Shown here: one piece after another, positions 49,874 to 63,063 of the stretch
How positions within the stretch are numbered: position 1 is the first letter of the stretch
Layout of the letters: each line of letters starts with the position of its first letter
Assembly: GCA_905250075.1 (NCBI GenBank)
Contig: CAJNOP010000003.1
Coordinates: forward strand, 3,948,833 to 4,012,832
Direction: 5' to 3'
From: Rotaria sp. Silwood1
Taxonomy: Eukaryota > Rotifera > Eurotatoria > Philodinida > Philodinidae
DNA length: 64,000 bases
Translations under genes and position numbers: made by a program
Notes under the pieces: generated by a model
The model's input: the letters and a program-made list of their open reading frames with translations, nothing else
Databases searched by the model: none
Told to the model about the DNA's origin: nothing

Positions 49874-52562
49874 ATGATATCAATTCGGCATTTTAAATTA
49901 TTTCGACGCTTCCTTTTTCGTCGTTTGTTTATTACAATAATTTTTCTTACATGTGTGTATCTATTGTTATTCTATCGTAACTATTCTGATACACAATATT
50001 TTGATCCTTCTTCTACAACGTTTCCTGATCACGATATGTCATGTTATTATAAGCCATCAACTAATGAATTCATTTTTAATTATAAAACAGACTCATCAAT
50101 TCAAAATCAACCGGATATAACACGTGTAGAACCAACTATTCAACGAATACGTAATTTCTTAGAAATAATTCGTTCAAAAGAAGATAAATATCAATCACTC
50201 TTAGAAAATTTTGATGTTTTTAATATGTTGAATCCAAATATATCATTAAAATCATATTCATTTCAAAGCAATATAGATGAAATCAAATTCTTATACAATC
50301 GTTTTATAAAACTAATGCCAGATAAAAAACAATTTCAAATTGATCAAACATTTATTGATTATTTAAGAAACATTTCCAATTATTTACTAGATGGATTAAG
50401 AAATCAACGAACAAACACAGTAAATAATTAAAAAAGAACTTTATTTTCAATAATTTTTCTTATTTAAAAAAAATCTTCAATAGTTTCAAGCTGAATGTCT
50501 TCGTAAACCAGTGTTCGTTCTTGCTTGTGATCATGCTTTTTTTGATGGACTTCAAGGTGCTATTCATACACTTGATACTTATTGGTCTGATCATAGAATT
50601 ATTTTTTATGATTTGGGTATTTCAAATGAACAAGAAACACTAGTGAAAAGAACAAAAACATATTTATTTAGTTTCTCAGAATGATTTGTTTATTGTTTTA
50701 ATTTAGCTTAGAAAAAAATGTGCTCGATGTACAATTATTAAGTTCCCATTTGCATCTATTGAAAAATATGCATCACATATTGGTGTATTAAAATATTATG
50801 GATTCAAACCATTCGTTATCCAGGTGAATATGTAATTTTTGTAAAATTAAACGATTTTAGTCATCTATTGGGTTGTAATTTAAAAAAAAAATATTTTGAC
50901 ATGAGATTTTTTGAGTCCATAATTAGCCCACTATTAAGTCCATCTCGTTTGATTTGTGTCGAGTAAAAAATGTTCGGGTCCAAAAAGATTTCTTTTTTGT
51001 GTTTAGAGCCCGTAATAGAAAACGAGACTAGTTGACGATTTGTTTTGAGCCCACTAAAATTTATTTACTATGAAAAATGAAAATAACATGATTAACAAAG
51101 TAAACCATCAAGAACATGAAATAACGCGATAAAACTGACCCTGTTTTCTTTGGTGATCCATGTCGTTTGTCTAAGTTTTCCAATTTACTTGGACCTGATA
51201 TTATGTAAAAATCACAGTGAATTCAAAAACGAAAAGAATGTTTTAAAACATCTCTTCAAATTTGTTAAGCTGCTGCACGTTACTGGTAATGTTGCAAGTT
51301 GAGCAGCAAGCAATCATCTTGAAAAAGATTCAAATTTTATCGATTATAGGGATTCCACATCCGTTTGACCATCATAAAATAGTCAAACCTTCAATAACAA
51401 CAGTTCAAGATACTCCATTGATAATTAATCTATAAATTACGCAATGAAAGTATTTATTTTGAGGATGAATTTCATACTCGACGCGACATCATGGTAATCT
51501 CTCGTAATCCGAGCTCAGAAGACTCAAAATATTCTTTTGAGCCCGAACGTATTTTACTGACCTCAAATCAAATCATCTGGGCTCATTTATGAGTTAATTA
51601 TGAGTTTAGAAAACATTTTTTTTCAATATTTTGGTCTTGTTTGCCTTGCATGTGCTCTTGATGATGAGAACGTAGTTTGAATTCATTTAACGATTACTTA
51701 TTTAGATAAATCATTCAAGTTTGAGCTAATGATAATAATTTAAATATTAAAAATCACCTTTGCTTTAATGTAATCAAAACTTAATAAACTATAACAAGAA
51801 TCTGACTGATAGTTAAATAATTACTTATAGATTATTTCATAATAAATATCATAGGAAAATAATTTTTCAGAAATCTAAACATAAATCAATGCTTTATTTA
51901 ATCAGAAAGTTCAAAGAGAGATTTTTACTATCAAGCCAAAAATTTATTTTTATTTCGTCACATTCTTTATTAATTATTGAAATGATAGACAAAATTTATG
52001 AATGATTTATCTTTCATAGGATGCTTTACGTCGTTATGGTACAATTATCTATGGTGATTCATCTGTTCGTTTTAACTCTAATTCCTTTAATCCAGTTTTA
52101 ATTGATAATTACATTCGTGGTTTTGCTGCTCGAGAATTACCTGGTCATTCTCTATCTTGTTATACTCATGTCGATACATTTACTTGGTTTAATCAATCAT
52201 ATACAAATTTTGAGAATATTTATATGGCTGAAGCTAATTTTTTAGTTGTTACAGATACATTTTTAACACGTCTGATTATGAAAGCATGGTTAACATGTGC
52301 ACTTGAATCAGATTGTTTAGTATCATATGAATCAGAAACAAAATGTGGTAGAATTTCTTCTGACAAACATCGTTATGATCAAAGTGCAATGGTTATTATT
52401 TTAACATACTTTTTCTTTCAAGGTAACAGAGGAACATGGAGCGATCAAAAACTTAATGATCCAGCTCCATATGATATGTTCACAAGTGTACAAAAAAACT
52501 TAGGTGATATTAGTCGTGGAGTTCGTGAACCATATTATTTATCGAAAAAAATAAACTCTTGA
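49874..52562 (+). CDS. type II membrane protein, DUF1647/glycosyltransferase-like
   Basis: Four exons: 49874-50419, 50484-50642, 50707-50823 and 52020-52562; 454 residues. The start is the ATG at 49874; the longer frame begins with TTG. A short basic N-terminus (FKLFRRFLFRRLF) precedes one hydrophobic helix (ITIIFLTCVYLLLFY), the layout of a Golgi type II enzyme. After a stem with Asn-glycosylation sites comes the conserved part: RKPVFVLACDHAFFDGLQ, RIIFYDLGIS, CARCTIIKFPF, ASHIGVLKYYGFKPFVIQ, YGTIIYGDSSVRF, then WLTCALESDCLV and DKHRYDQSAM. The DLG and GDSS motifs with the paired cysteines resemble the DUF1647 group of putative glycosyltransferases, from memory. Substrate unknown. Intron 3 (1196 nt) contains an inverted-ended element. 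Confidence 0.65.
50881..51625. mobile_element. inverted-ended element in intron 3 of the DUF1647-like gene
   Basis: Arm 1 (about 50881-50990) and arm 2 (about 51525-51625) are diverged inverted copies. Both read inward through an A-run, TCATAATTA or its equivalent, GTTTGATTTG/TGATTTGATT, GAGTAAAA/CAGTAAAA and GTTCGGGTCC/GTTCGGGCTC. GAGTCC/GAGCCC words recur within the arms and beyond them. No coding sequence is seen inside. Confidence 0.6.
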
Positions 52563-52720
52563 AAACGCGCATAAATATTTTTTTCTTTTTGTGATGACAA
52601 AAATCTTTCAAACTTATTTTGACTTTTATACTAGATGAATACTCGATCGCTTTTTTTTAATAATTTTCGTTCATATAAATATATTTTATCAAGTATTTAA
52701 AAAGTGTCTTTTAATTCTAG

Positions 52721-55700
52721 AAAAAATAAGTTTATAAATATATTGAAGAATTTAACTGATGGAAAAAATTTGGCATTATTTAATGATTATTGTGATGAAA
52801 AAATTAACTGTGCTTTATCAAATATGATTTGTAAAGAAAATAAATGTAAATGCATAACAACAAATAAACAAGTTTATTTTTGGACTGGAAAACGATGTGT
52901 TGAATGTATTCATGGTTGGCATTCTTTTTATGGTAAGAATAAATCTATTTCAATCATACAATGTTTTTCCAACAATTCAATATTCATATAAATATAGATA
53001 ACTCCATAAGTTCTTTTGCATAATTAAGCAATATGTGTGACATATGAACTTGAATTTTATATCATATCAAATATACTAATCATCGAGAAAACTTTCTTGT
53101 CAAAAATAAAAGTCAATTTATTAATATTTATATTTTAATTCTGTATAGATTGATTTGAAAACTTTGCTGTCTAGATGTAACATGTTATATATCTAATGAA
53201 GAAAAGACATCGACGATTTATATTAATAATAAAATATAAGAAGAGATATTATAAAAGATTTTTTTGTATGTGAAATTCTTCAAACGAATCTATGTGACAT
53301 CTAAAATAGAATTACTATAGTTGTTAGAAAATAAAAACTTAAAAAATAGTCAAGTTTTCGAAAAAGAAAATATCGATTTTGAAAAATGACATAACCTATC
53401 AGTAATCGAATCATGATATATCGTTCTTTTTCTCTTCAATTCTCATGATATTTGAGATAAATTGAGTTTTATAGTTATTTCAGGTCATAAAAGACAAGAA
53501 GAAACTATTATGGGCAAATTTCTGATCAGCACAATAATGAACAAAGAACAAAAAAGAATTAGATGTTACTCACCATTTATATGGATTTGTCAAATTAGGC
53601 TGACAAATGAAGTCTCCAAAATAATTAATTGCTTTTAAGTCGAAATTATGTATATCAAGTATATTTTAATAAACTATGAATACTTTGAAAAGTATTCAGA
53701 CCTTAGCTCATTGATACAGAGATACTGTATTTTTACAGTATTTTTGACTTTCCACTTAGCATTTTGCGCAAAGACACGTCCTGTCAAGAATAGGCTGTTG
53801 TGAAGGTACAATTTTAAATCGAAATTTGACAATGAACTTTTCTAGTAGCATTGGCGGTAACCACAGTAGTGAATTACAACATCCCAATTAAAAAATTATA
53901 TTCGCAATAATAAGTTAAGAGTCTGAAGTTTTTTAAGATATCTAAAGCTCTTTAGGAGCAACATGAAGCACATAGTCCTAACTCAAAAGCAATTAATCAA
54001 TTGGCGGATTCAACACCATAAGTCAATTCATATTGATACTAATTATTTTCGTTACTACTTGTTGATATTTCTTGGTTCTTTTCTATGTTTACATTTCAAA
54101 AATATTTTCAGAAATGTATGAATTAAAGAATTTAAAATTGATTTAGGATCTAGAAAATTTGCTTTTATTTATTGTTGAATATATTTAGGAACTCGTTGTT
54201 TTCAATTTTTTTAATGAAAAAACCCTTGGTTTGATGCTCGTATTCATTGTCATAAACATAAAGCTGATCTAGTTTATATTTAATAAGTGGTCATCTTCTA
54301 CATTTCTCTTGATTGATAACATTACTAGTTCATATTTTAAATCAGAAAACTCGTTAATTAGTATATGGGCAATAGCTAATCCGAATTTATGTGACAATGA
54401 TAAATCAGGCTGCTTTACAGAATACACTTTTCAATATCTACATATCTGGTTTGTAGAAAGATTTTTTTATCTAGTATTTACCGATCGTTTGTTCAATTAT
54501 TTCTCTGAAAATATTATGGAGATATTTTGTGTATGGTTGATCAAACAATCAAACAAAAATATATTTAATAAGAGTAATTGTAAAATTTTCAATACATATA
54601 ACAAATCTGAAATATGCACACAATGGACACATTGGGAATTCCAATGAAGCCTATCTTTGCCACGTTAATTCTAATAGAGAATGTTTATTAACAAATCCAT
54701 TTGTTTGTGCAAAAAGTTAATTATTTGACAAGAATCTTATTCATTTTAAAACCAGAACTATTTCATTTAGCTGAATGCAGCTTATCACATGTTAAAATAT
54801 CCATAAGTAAGTTTGTGAAAAGAGTATGTACATGTGTTTTGCATATATATGATTAGTTTCTCTGTAAATTCACTTTCCATCAATAAGAGATATACTTGAT
54901 GATTTATTGTTTTCGAATGGACTTAGTCGACATCAAACTAATTATAATGTGTCATTAGTTTTGTAAACGAAACAATAAAAACAAAATATTTTTGTGTTTT
55001 ACTACAATCATGCTCGTACAAGTATTCTTATTTATATCAGGTTTAAGCACATATATGATGCTCTATAAACTTATAACTCAAATCAATAGACATTCGCTCA
55101 TTGATAAAGTGCTCAAAATAATTTGCCTAAAGTTCATCGTATATTACGTATGATGGTAGGGAAAAACTGTCAAGAGAGAATTTTAAGAGCTTTATTGTGA
55201 TATGGATATTTAGATTCACAAGAAATATTGTCGAAATTTCATATTCTGTTTTCCGTTGTTTACCATTCAATTATGTGCTTTATTTTATGCTGCAGCATTT
55301 GTGACAAACTAAACTATAAAATATGGTCGATAGAGAGGTTTCAAATCATTAAGATGAGGTTAACATTCAAGTTCAAAACAAAGCATCATTTATGACAGTG
55401 AATTGAGTGTCTTTCGCATTCAATATCTCTTTTGAACCTTGAATATCTGTGATTAAATTTCTAAATTCAATTTCATACTTTAATAACTCATAAAAGTTTT
55501 CACAAACTAGAAATTTAATTTAAAAAAATTGATTCACGTTTAGTCTTTTCTAGCACTATATACTAATATTAATTCAATTGATAACTGTGCGTAACAACTA
55601 GAAGCTTCTTTTGTTAAGAAACAGCCAAGTGAAATAATCTTTGCAGCAAGAGTTTCAACTACAGTACAGAGTGGATACAATGCATATGGAGGCTAATCTC

Positions 55701-57152
55701 ATTCAAAAATAAGGCATAGTACAAAGTACCACAAATAAGATGTGATTCTCTTTCCCTACGAATAAATCGAAATTAACCAGCACCGTTTTATCGAATAATT
55801 GAGAATACAGCAGCTAATATTGTGAAATCTCTCACATAGAAATCAGGTCCATTCGTAGCAATTTCGATAGCCTCCGCTTTTGGAAACGACACTGGAGGGT
55901 CGACCGAAGATTGTCGACTGAATTGATGTCGAAAGTATTTAAGGACCAGTCGATCATTCCGCATACTTTCTTAAATATAGATTATTTTATTGCTCGAACT
56001 CCATATTTGAGAGCATATGTCTTGCTCCAATCCTGAAAATCGGCAGAATTACCTTTTACAGTTACGAATGAGACGACCTGCAATAGTTTGAATGCAGTAG
56101 TGGTCTTCAATATCCTTCTGAACGAATACCAATCGAGTAGTGTCATGACACTAAAACCACTCTATACCATGATTATGTTTCTGTTCTTCGGAATTCGTTT
56201 GACATCGACTATTGAATTCTTTGGCCGTCGTCGAATCATCTTTCGGAGTATGTCATTGGAGACTCTGCCAATAAACATGATTCGACTCCTATTTTTGATT
56301 TTGTGTTGAATCAGTTCTGTGACAATAGCATTCGTCTTCTTTCATAAATTAACATTGGCACGGCATAGAACTATAAATTCTCCCAACCAATCTGTTCGAG
56401 TTGGTACTTTGTCTTACTCAAGAATACGTGTTCACCTCAATCATAAAAATGATTTGAGTTTGAGTTTTTGCTGTTGTCTTATTCTTTCGTCGAATTAGCT
56501 TACGAAAAATCTTGTACTCGATGAAAGTGATATTGCGAGGTCGATCATTATTGTACTTGTTTTGGACAGTATAATTTTTTCTTCTATCTAGACGATGTTG
56601 TATTCGACAGTTCAAAAGATGATCTCTACTAGGCCAGCAATTGTGACAGGAAATTAATTACTGCTTTTCCAGTCCTATACAATAGTTTACTGCTTTTCTT
56701 TCAGCGAAGTCAGATATTGCTGTCGAAATACTTTCACTCAAAGCACGAATGTCTACGACAATCCATCATATACATAGGTACCGATCGGCGTCTTCTCGTA
56801 TTCTGCAGAGTTCTCAAAAAATTCTTCTAAAAGCTTACAGAAAAATTGCTTATTCGAGAGCAAGGACATTTGTATCTTACTGTGTATGAGAGAAATTTTT
56901 GCTTAAATTTTAACTAACCTATCATAGTTCTTTAAAGTTATTTAAAAAAAAAATTTCTTTTCTCTTTTTTTGTCAGATACAACTACTCCTGAAATTATGC
57001 ATTCAATAATAATTGGTTCTATTCCAATAATCATTTTCATTATTCTTTTTATTTTTTTCATATTATACATTATGCAAAAAGAACCTTCAAAAACTTCAAA
57101 TCATTATGATGATAATAATTCATATCAATTAAATTCATTTGAAACTTGTTAA
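52721..57152 (+). pseudogene. EB-module / C-type-lectin-like / transmembrane gene with frameshifts
   Basis: Three blocks join in phase. Exon 52721-52932 is Cys-rich (NDYCDEKINCALSNMICKEN, then CKCITTNK) and ends GKRCVECIHGWHSFY. Exon 54189-54715 opens GTRCFQFF, typical of a C-type-lectin fold, and has WFDARIHCHKHKADLVYI in another frame, then IWAIANPNLCDNDKSGC and finally AYLCHVNSNRECLLTNPFVC. Exon 56977-57152 gives NTTTPEIMHS, a ~25-residue membrane helix (IPIIIFIILFIFFILYIM) and a short tail ending FETC. The lectin exon needs at least three frame changes, two of them at homopolymers (T7 and A6C3), and has in-frame stops. It is therefore a decaying surface lectin gene or an assembly error. 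No signal-peptide exon was found. Confidence 0.5.
55860..56830. other. GC-richer unidentified region inside the last intron
   Basis: Compared with flanking DNA this stretch has more even composition and partly open frames on the minus strand (for example 56418-56615, basic: RIQHRLDRRKNYTV). TCGAC words recur near 55897-55950. It looks like decayed coding or transposon sequence, but I could not recognise a family. Confidence 0.3.
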
Positions 57153-57464
57153 TGTAATATATCTGCAATGAATTGTGTTTTTTTTCTTTTTACTCAGGAA
57201 ATCATTCACAAAAATAACAAAAAAGAAAAAAAAGTCACATGTTTTACAAATACTTTTTTTTTCAAATTGTTTCTAATGAATGTAACACAAAAAAATTCAA
57301 ATAAACAGCAAACTACTTTTCATGCAATGTGTATGTGAACATAGAAAGAAAACTTTTTTTTTCTTTTTCTTAGATATCTTCTGCTCATAATAACAATCAC
57401 AATCGACACACACACGCGAACAAAGACAACAAAAGAAAGAAAGATCAACGAAATACTATTGTCT

Positions 57465-60400
57465 TTAAACGAACCACATTTCATTTTCCATCTTTGGATC
57501 AAGTACCATTAGTTTTGTTTTGATATCATCGATTGAAACACTTTCAGCATTTTCAACAAAGTCATCATCACATTCTTGTTCATGACTATCATCAAAATCA
57601 AATGTACGTGATGCATATGCAGCTAAATGAGCATAATGAATTGGTGCTGGCATTGAAACTGCTTTTGAGCAACGAGCATCTGTATGGCAAAGCTTAAAAC
57701 AAAAAAAACATTATCAAAAATATGTTAGTATAGTCCTTGGTGGGATTAGAATATGAAACATGATGTAGCTGCTGTTGCTAATCACAAGGAGATTATTTTA
57801 TTAGGTCTGTCTTATAACATATTTCCCCTCCGTTATTTTACTTAACACATGAGCATTATAATAAGGAGGTACTTAATAAATTGTAACAATCCATTATTCG
57901 TATACGTTTTCTTCTCAATATACTTCAATACTTCTTTGAAACTGTGCTTCACAAATTGATTACATAAAAAAAAACAACGAAACAAGAAATCATACCCAAT
58001 ATGTTAATTGTTGAATTTCATCACTTGTAAAACCAATTTCATCATGAAGAACATGATAAAGAGCTGGACGAGATGTTCCCATACTAAATGAAAATATGAA
58101 AATATTTTTTTTTAGAAAAAACTATCAAAGAAAAAGTTTTTACAGTGCTGCTTGTGAACACAAATAAAAATCAAATTGTGATGGATGAGTTATTTGTTGA
58201 TCAACAACTGTTCCAGCTTCAACATTTTTTGTACTTTGTCCATCATAAACAAAAAACCGTGTATTATGTCTTTTCTTTACAATAATAAATGTTAATTTTG
58301 GTTGTGTTCGATTAATATAAATAGCTATAAAAAAGAAAAAAAGAAAATGTCTTTTTTTTTGTTGAATTTTTTGTCTTTTACTTCGAAATGCTTGTTTTAT
58401 TTTAGCAACTTCATTATCAAGTACTTTTTGATATTGACCATCATCAACACCATCACGATAGAAAACAATTTTATTTGGTAAACGATCTCCACATGAACGA
58501 GCAAATAAGTGAAGTAATTCAACAATCATTTTATCTAAATCTTTTATTATTTCCATTGAACAACGACCCAATTTTGGATATTCTGATATTTAAAAAATAT
58601 ATTGAAAATTAAAAAAAAAGCGTACTAAATAAATTAACATACGTTCACAAAGACGAGCTGCATAAAGAGAATTTGTTGGATCACGTGAACCGACAACTGC
58701 TGCTATTGATGGACGCTCAGCTGAACAAGTTGTATGTGTCACCTAAGAAAATAGAAGTATCTAGTAGACAATCTATCTGTAAACGTAACACATATAGATT
58801 TCTATCAAATTTTCAATTCAATGCTCACTTTCAGCCACATAATTATTTTTAAATTTCAAAGCGTTGATTGTATGATTTGGTTCACAATCATTCGGAAAAA
58901 ATGTGTTCTAATCAGCAAAATTATCTTACTGCAAATTGATCATTAAGGATGTGAGTGAAGAGAGGCCTTCGTCAGCACCTGCGGCCATGCTCATTTTTAT
59001 TAATAATAGATCGAGCGATCAATAAATATTGTTATCTCATTTTTATATCTGTTCGTCAATCAGACAATCAATATAGATAAAATAACTGATGAAATCATGA
59101 ATTAATTGAAATTCATGACAGAAATAAATTTCCCTAAAAATATTCTCGTGTAACATCGGTCAAGACTTAACGATGATGAATAATTTTTCCAAATTTTTCA
59201 AAAATATATTCAAAGTATTTTTAGTTACGAATAGCTATTCAAAGAATTCTCATTACAATTCAACTTACAATGTAATAAGAAAAAAGAAAAAGCAATTAGT
59301 TGCATGTTCAAGAATATACTCATGTCTACTATATGTTATGTACACCTACACGTGCACAGTTTTCTTTTCGATTATGTATATTGTGTACATTATATGTGAA
59401 ATAAAAAAAAGCAGAATAATTTAGCTATGCCTATACACATAATATCACGAATAACTTACATCAGCTCCAAAAAACATAAAAAGATCTTCATTTGAAGGTC
59501 GACTTAAAGCAGCTTTAAGATTAACAACTCCATTTATACATCCCATTTTTGCATTAATTTTTTGACTTAAATTTTGCACATCTTAAAAATAAAATTAAAG
59601 AGAAAAAAACCAATAGACATCTCATTGTATTCATTCTTACACATATCAAGTTTACTAAGATTTCTCTCTAATGTTTGAAAACTAACACATTGTGTAACTA
59701 AACCATAACGTTGATTGCCACATTGTTTAACATAATCATAAACATAATCTAATGTATTATTAAGTACAATAATTGCTAATTGCCATTTATCTTTACTAGC
59801 ATTATTTAATGTGGTTTCTATATCATGTTTATTAGCTGGTTTAGCTATTGTTATTGGTTTAGATTTTATTGTTATACCATAACGTTGTAATAACTAAAGA
59901 AGAAAAAATTTATTTTGAATGAAAACAAAAAAACTAAAAAAGAATTTTACTGGTGGTAAACGAGTTTCAAAATCTTTAAGTGCTTGAATAATATTTTCAT
60001 TGGGTTTTGAACCGAAATAAATCATACCCCATTTATTAATATCACGTGTTGTATAAAAACGATTACGTATTGTCCATTTACCGAAATTAACACGTTCAGT
60101 TACTTCAGAATTACCTTGACCACGATATTTAACTTCAGGTGGTGGTAATATTCGAGCTTTTATTTTAAGCATTTCTTTTGTCTCAACTTTAATGTTTAAT
60201 TCTTTTAAATATGAATCTTTATCAAATTGACGATCATTTACAACATTCATTATTTGTGCATAACGTTGGTCAGGTTTAATCACAGATTTTTTTGTTACTA
60301 ATGATCTTTGCACACTATCTAATGGTTTTAATGAACGTTCCCATGGAACAAGCTAAACAAAAAATATATATACATCCCTAGGAAAAGTCTTTTCCACTCC

Positions 60401-63063
60401 CTCCTTTTTCAGCAAAGTTCTTTCTACTATTATAAGGACAACATGGTGTTGTTCGAATCAATCAGGAGTTATCAAAGATTCTCTTTTATATAGCCCGAAC
60501 AATATCGTGAGCTGTCCTTATAATAGTAGAGAAAATTTTGCTGAGAGAGGAGAGGGTGGGAAAGACTTTTGCCCAGGAGTGTATATATAAAATTCTTGTA
60601 GGTCCTTTGTTTCTTTTTAACTTTGAAAAACATACTTTAACTACTTCCATAGGTAACCAATTAGCTCGTTTTTGACTACCGCTCATTCCATCAATACATG
60701 GTAAATATGGATATTTTAATTTTTGATATTTTTCAGCAAAAAAATCAGCAACACTAATTTTTTCACCTAATGATGCATCACCAGCATCATCATTAGCACC
60801 ACGTACAAACATTATTTGATTTGCTGGTAAACCAAATCCACGTATACGATAACGAATATCACGACCTGTATGAAGTGTTTCAACTAAGAAGAAGAAATTG
60901 TTTAACAAAAGAAAGTTTCTTTTTAATTTTTTAATGATCACATACTTAACAGATTACGAACAATACGTTTAAAACCTTGTAATTCACCTTCATTTAAACC
61001 TTTTGTTATATCTTTACGAAGATATTTAGTTGCAAATTCAATAAAATTTAATGGCATATAAAAACAAGTAAAAGCAAGATTCATATTTAATGTAGGACCA
61101 CATTGTGTTAGAAAAAGTGCTTGATAAAAACCACTTGCCATACCACGGCCATCACCTAACAAATATCATTCATGAAATTCAGAATGTTTTAACATGAAAA
61201 CGATATTATCTATGGAGAACAGAAGCTATAAATCACCCAGAAATCATATAATCAGATGAACTTGAACAAAACACATTGTTTGTATAATAAACTATTTGTG
61301 TCCAGTTCTGCTGCCTTGATCCACCTTGGTGGACACTAGGACCATCCTGTCCAGTATCCAACTCTAATATGAATCTCAATCAAAGCTTCCTCATTGGCAC
61401 TAGTGTTGTTTTTTTATTTTATCAAGTAATATGAATATCCAAAGGAGATTAAAATGTACTGAAAATCCGAGCACTCTTCATAAAAAAAATAAATATTTGT
61501 GAGTTACTATTCTGTCTGGATACATGCTTTATGTTTTATTCAGCGTGAGAACGGCGTTCCCTCAAAACTCGAGTTGGCCCTCCCAGATGAGATATTCTGG
61601 GTAATACACTGTGCATACCTATTTATTTCTGCTTGGATAACCTAGATGTCATACTTTAAATAAAAACTAATTTACACAGAACTTTTCGAGACAAATAACA
61701 CTAATCAAAGAGAAAGAATATCTAGTTTGGAAAAGAAAATAATCACACGCTTTCTGAATAATTCATTCCATATAGTGTGTAATGAGGAATACTTCTCTAT
61801 AGATATCAATCTAGATAAATGAGATTCTAGTGCACTACAAATTGTCGCAAAATTTTTCTCTGAGTAAAACCGTATCAACAGTTCTATCGTTTCAAATATT
61901 CATAGCACATTGGACTACTCCTCTAACTAATCTATTCCGTAATATATTACAATTTTGAGTAACCAAAATTTATCTCAAGACCTGCATTCATTCATCGTTA
62001 GCACAACAATTCAACCATAGAGAATGATCGAAATCTTGGGTGACTACTAATACTAATATCTAATCTGTGGAACCTTTCTTTTAATATGATTGCAATCGTA
62101 TTTGTAGTTTAAAGTCAGAGAACAAAAAAAAATTAAATTTATCTGTAAATAAATACGTACCAAGATCATCAAGTTTTTGTTTTCGATCATAAAATTGATT
62201 TCTAATTGCAATGAGATCATTTCTTGCTCCTTGTTTAAATAATGTTTCAATAATTCGAATACATTCTCGTGGTCGAATTGAAGTTTTTTTTTCAATAAAA
62301 TCATAAATATCTCGGATTTTTTCTTGTCGTACAAGATTGAGAATATGTAGTTGGAATGTTTTATCTTCATTATTTATATTAAATGTTATTTGTAGCGGTT
62401 TTGTAAAATCAGTTAATAATTCTTTTGTATAAATTGTTTTACCTTCATCATACCAAATAATTGGAAAATTTTTTTCACGTTTAGCTATACGTTGTACAGT
62501 TTCCCAACGTTCATCTTTGCGTGCTAAACGTGGTTTTTTATCTCGTCCAATCATATATATTTCAATATCATATTGATTTACAATAGCATCATCAATCTTT
62601 AAACGAAAATGATTTGTATATACATCAACTGCTTTACCAGCATTACCACCTTGATCAGGTCGATAAATTGGTGTTAATACAGCTGATTCGGGTACAGCTG
62701 AATGTAAATATGAACGTCGATTTGATGGACGTGCACTTTGAGAACGAACTGTTGGTTGCGATGTTGAAGGATCTAATGAAAGTTTTTCCATTGCTTCACG
62801 TGGTGTTGGAAATGCACTTGATGAACGTTCATTTGGAACTATAGTAGTTGGTGTCGGTGCTGCTGTTGCTGCTGGTGGTGGTGGTGGTACACCCCAAGCA
62901 GATTTTTTTGGTACTGTTGAAGTATTAGCACCATTAGTATTTGTAGATTCTGTATTAGTCGGCTTTGAATCAGCACGAGCTATTTTGAAAAACAATAAAA
63001 AAAAGTATAATATTGTTCAAAAAAGAAGAAAGAACTACCTTGTCTTTTTCCCCAAGCAGACAT
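57465..63063 (-). CDS. AGO: Argonaute (AGO clade), slicer-competent
   Basis: Twelve exons on the minus strand: 63039-63063, 62161-62979, 60946-61155, 60636-60883, 59951-60352, 59641-59893, 59460-59581, 58643-58742, 58382-58582, 58144-58324, 57996-58083 and 57465-57692; 958 residues. Order: Pro/Ser/Thr-rich N-terminus with two SAWG motifs; N domain (DVYTNHFRLKI); linker with GDGRGMASGFYQALFLT; PAZ (RYRIRGFGLPANQIMF); MID (RQFDKDSYLKELNIKV, RNRFYTTRDINKWGMIYF); and PIWI with the complete catalytic tetrad D693 (GADVTH), E737, D770 (FYRDGV) and H905 (YAHLAAY). GTSRPALYHVL and the MWFV end (usual YFA) are also family features. It would bind small RNAs and cleave matched targets in the cytoplasm. 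Exons 9 and 10 are split by a 57-nt in-frame intron that may be optional. Confidence 0.94.
60371..60583. mobile_element. Tc1/mariner-type MITE in Argonaute intron 4
   Basis: A 209-bp element (60373-60581) flanked by TA on both sides. The right end read inward is CACTCCTGGGCAAAAGTCTT, the left CATCCCTAGGAAAAGTCTTT. The inverted similarity continues for ~85 bp per side (shared CTACTATTATAAGGACA), leaving a short centre, so nearly the whole element is a hairpin. CACTCCTGGGCAAAA-like ends with TA targets are typical of Tc1/mariner elements. Confidence 0.8.
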
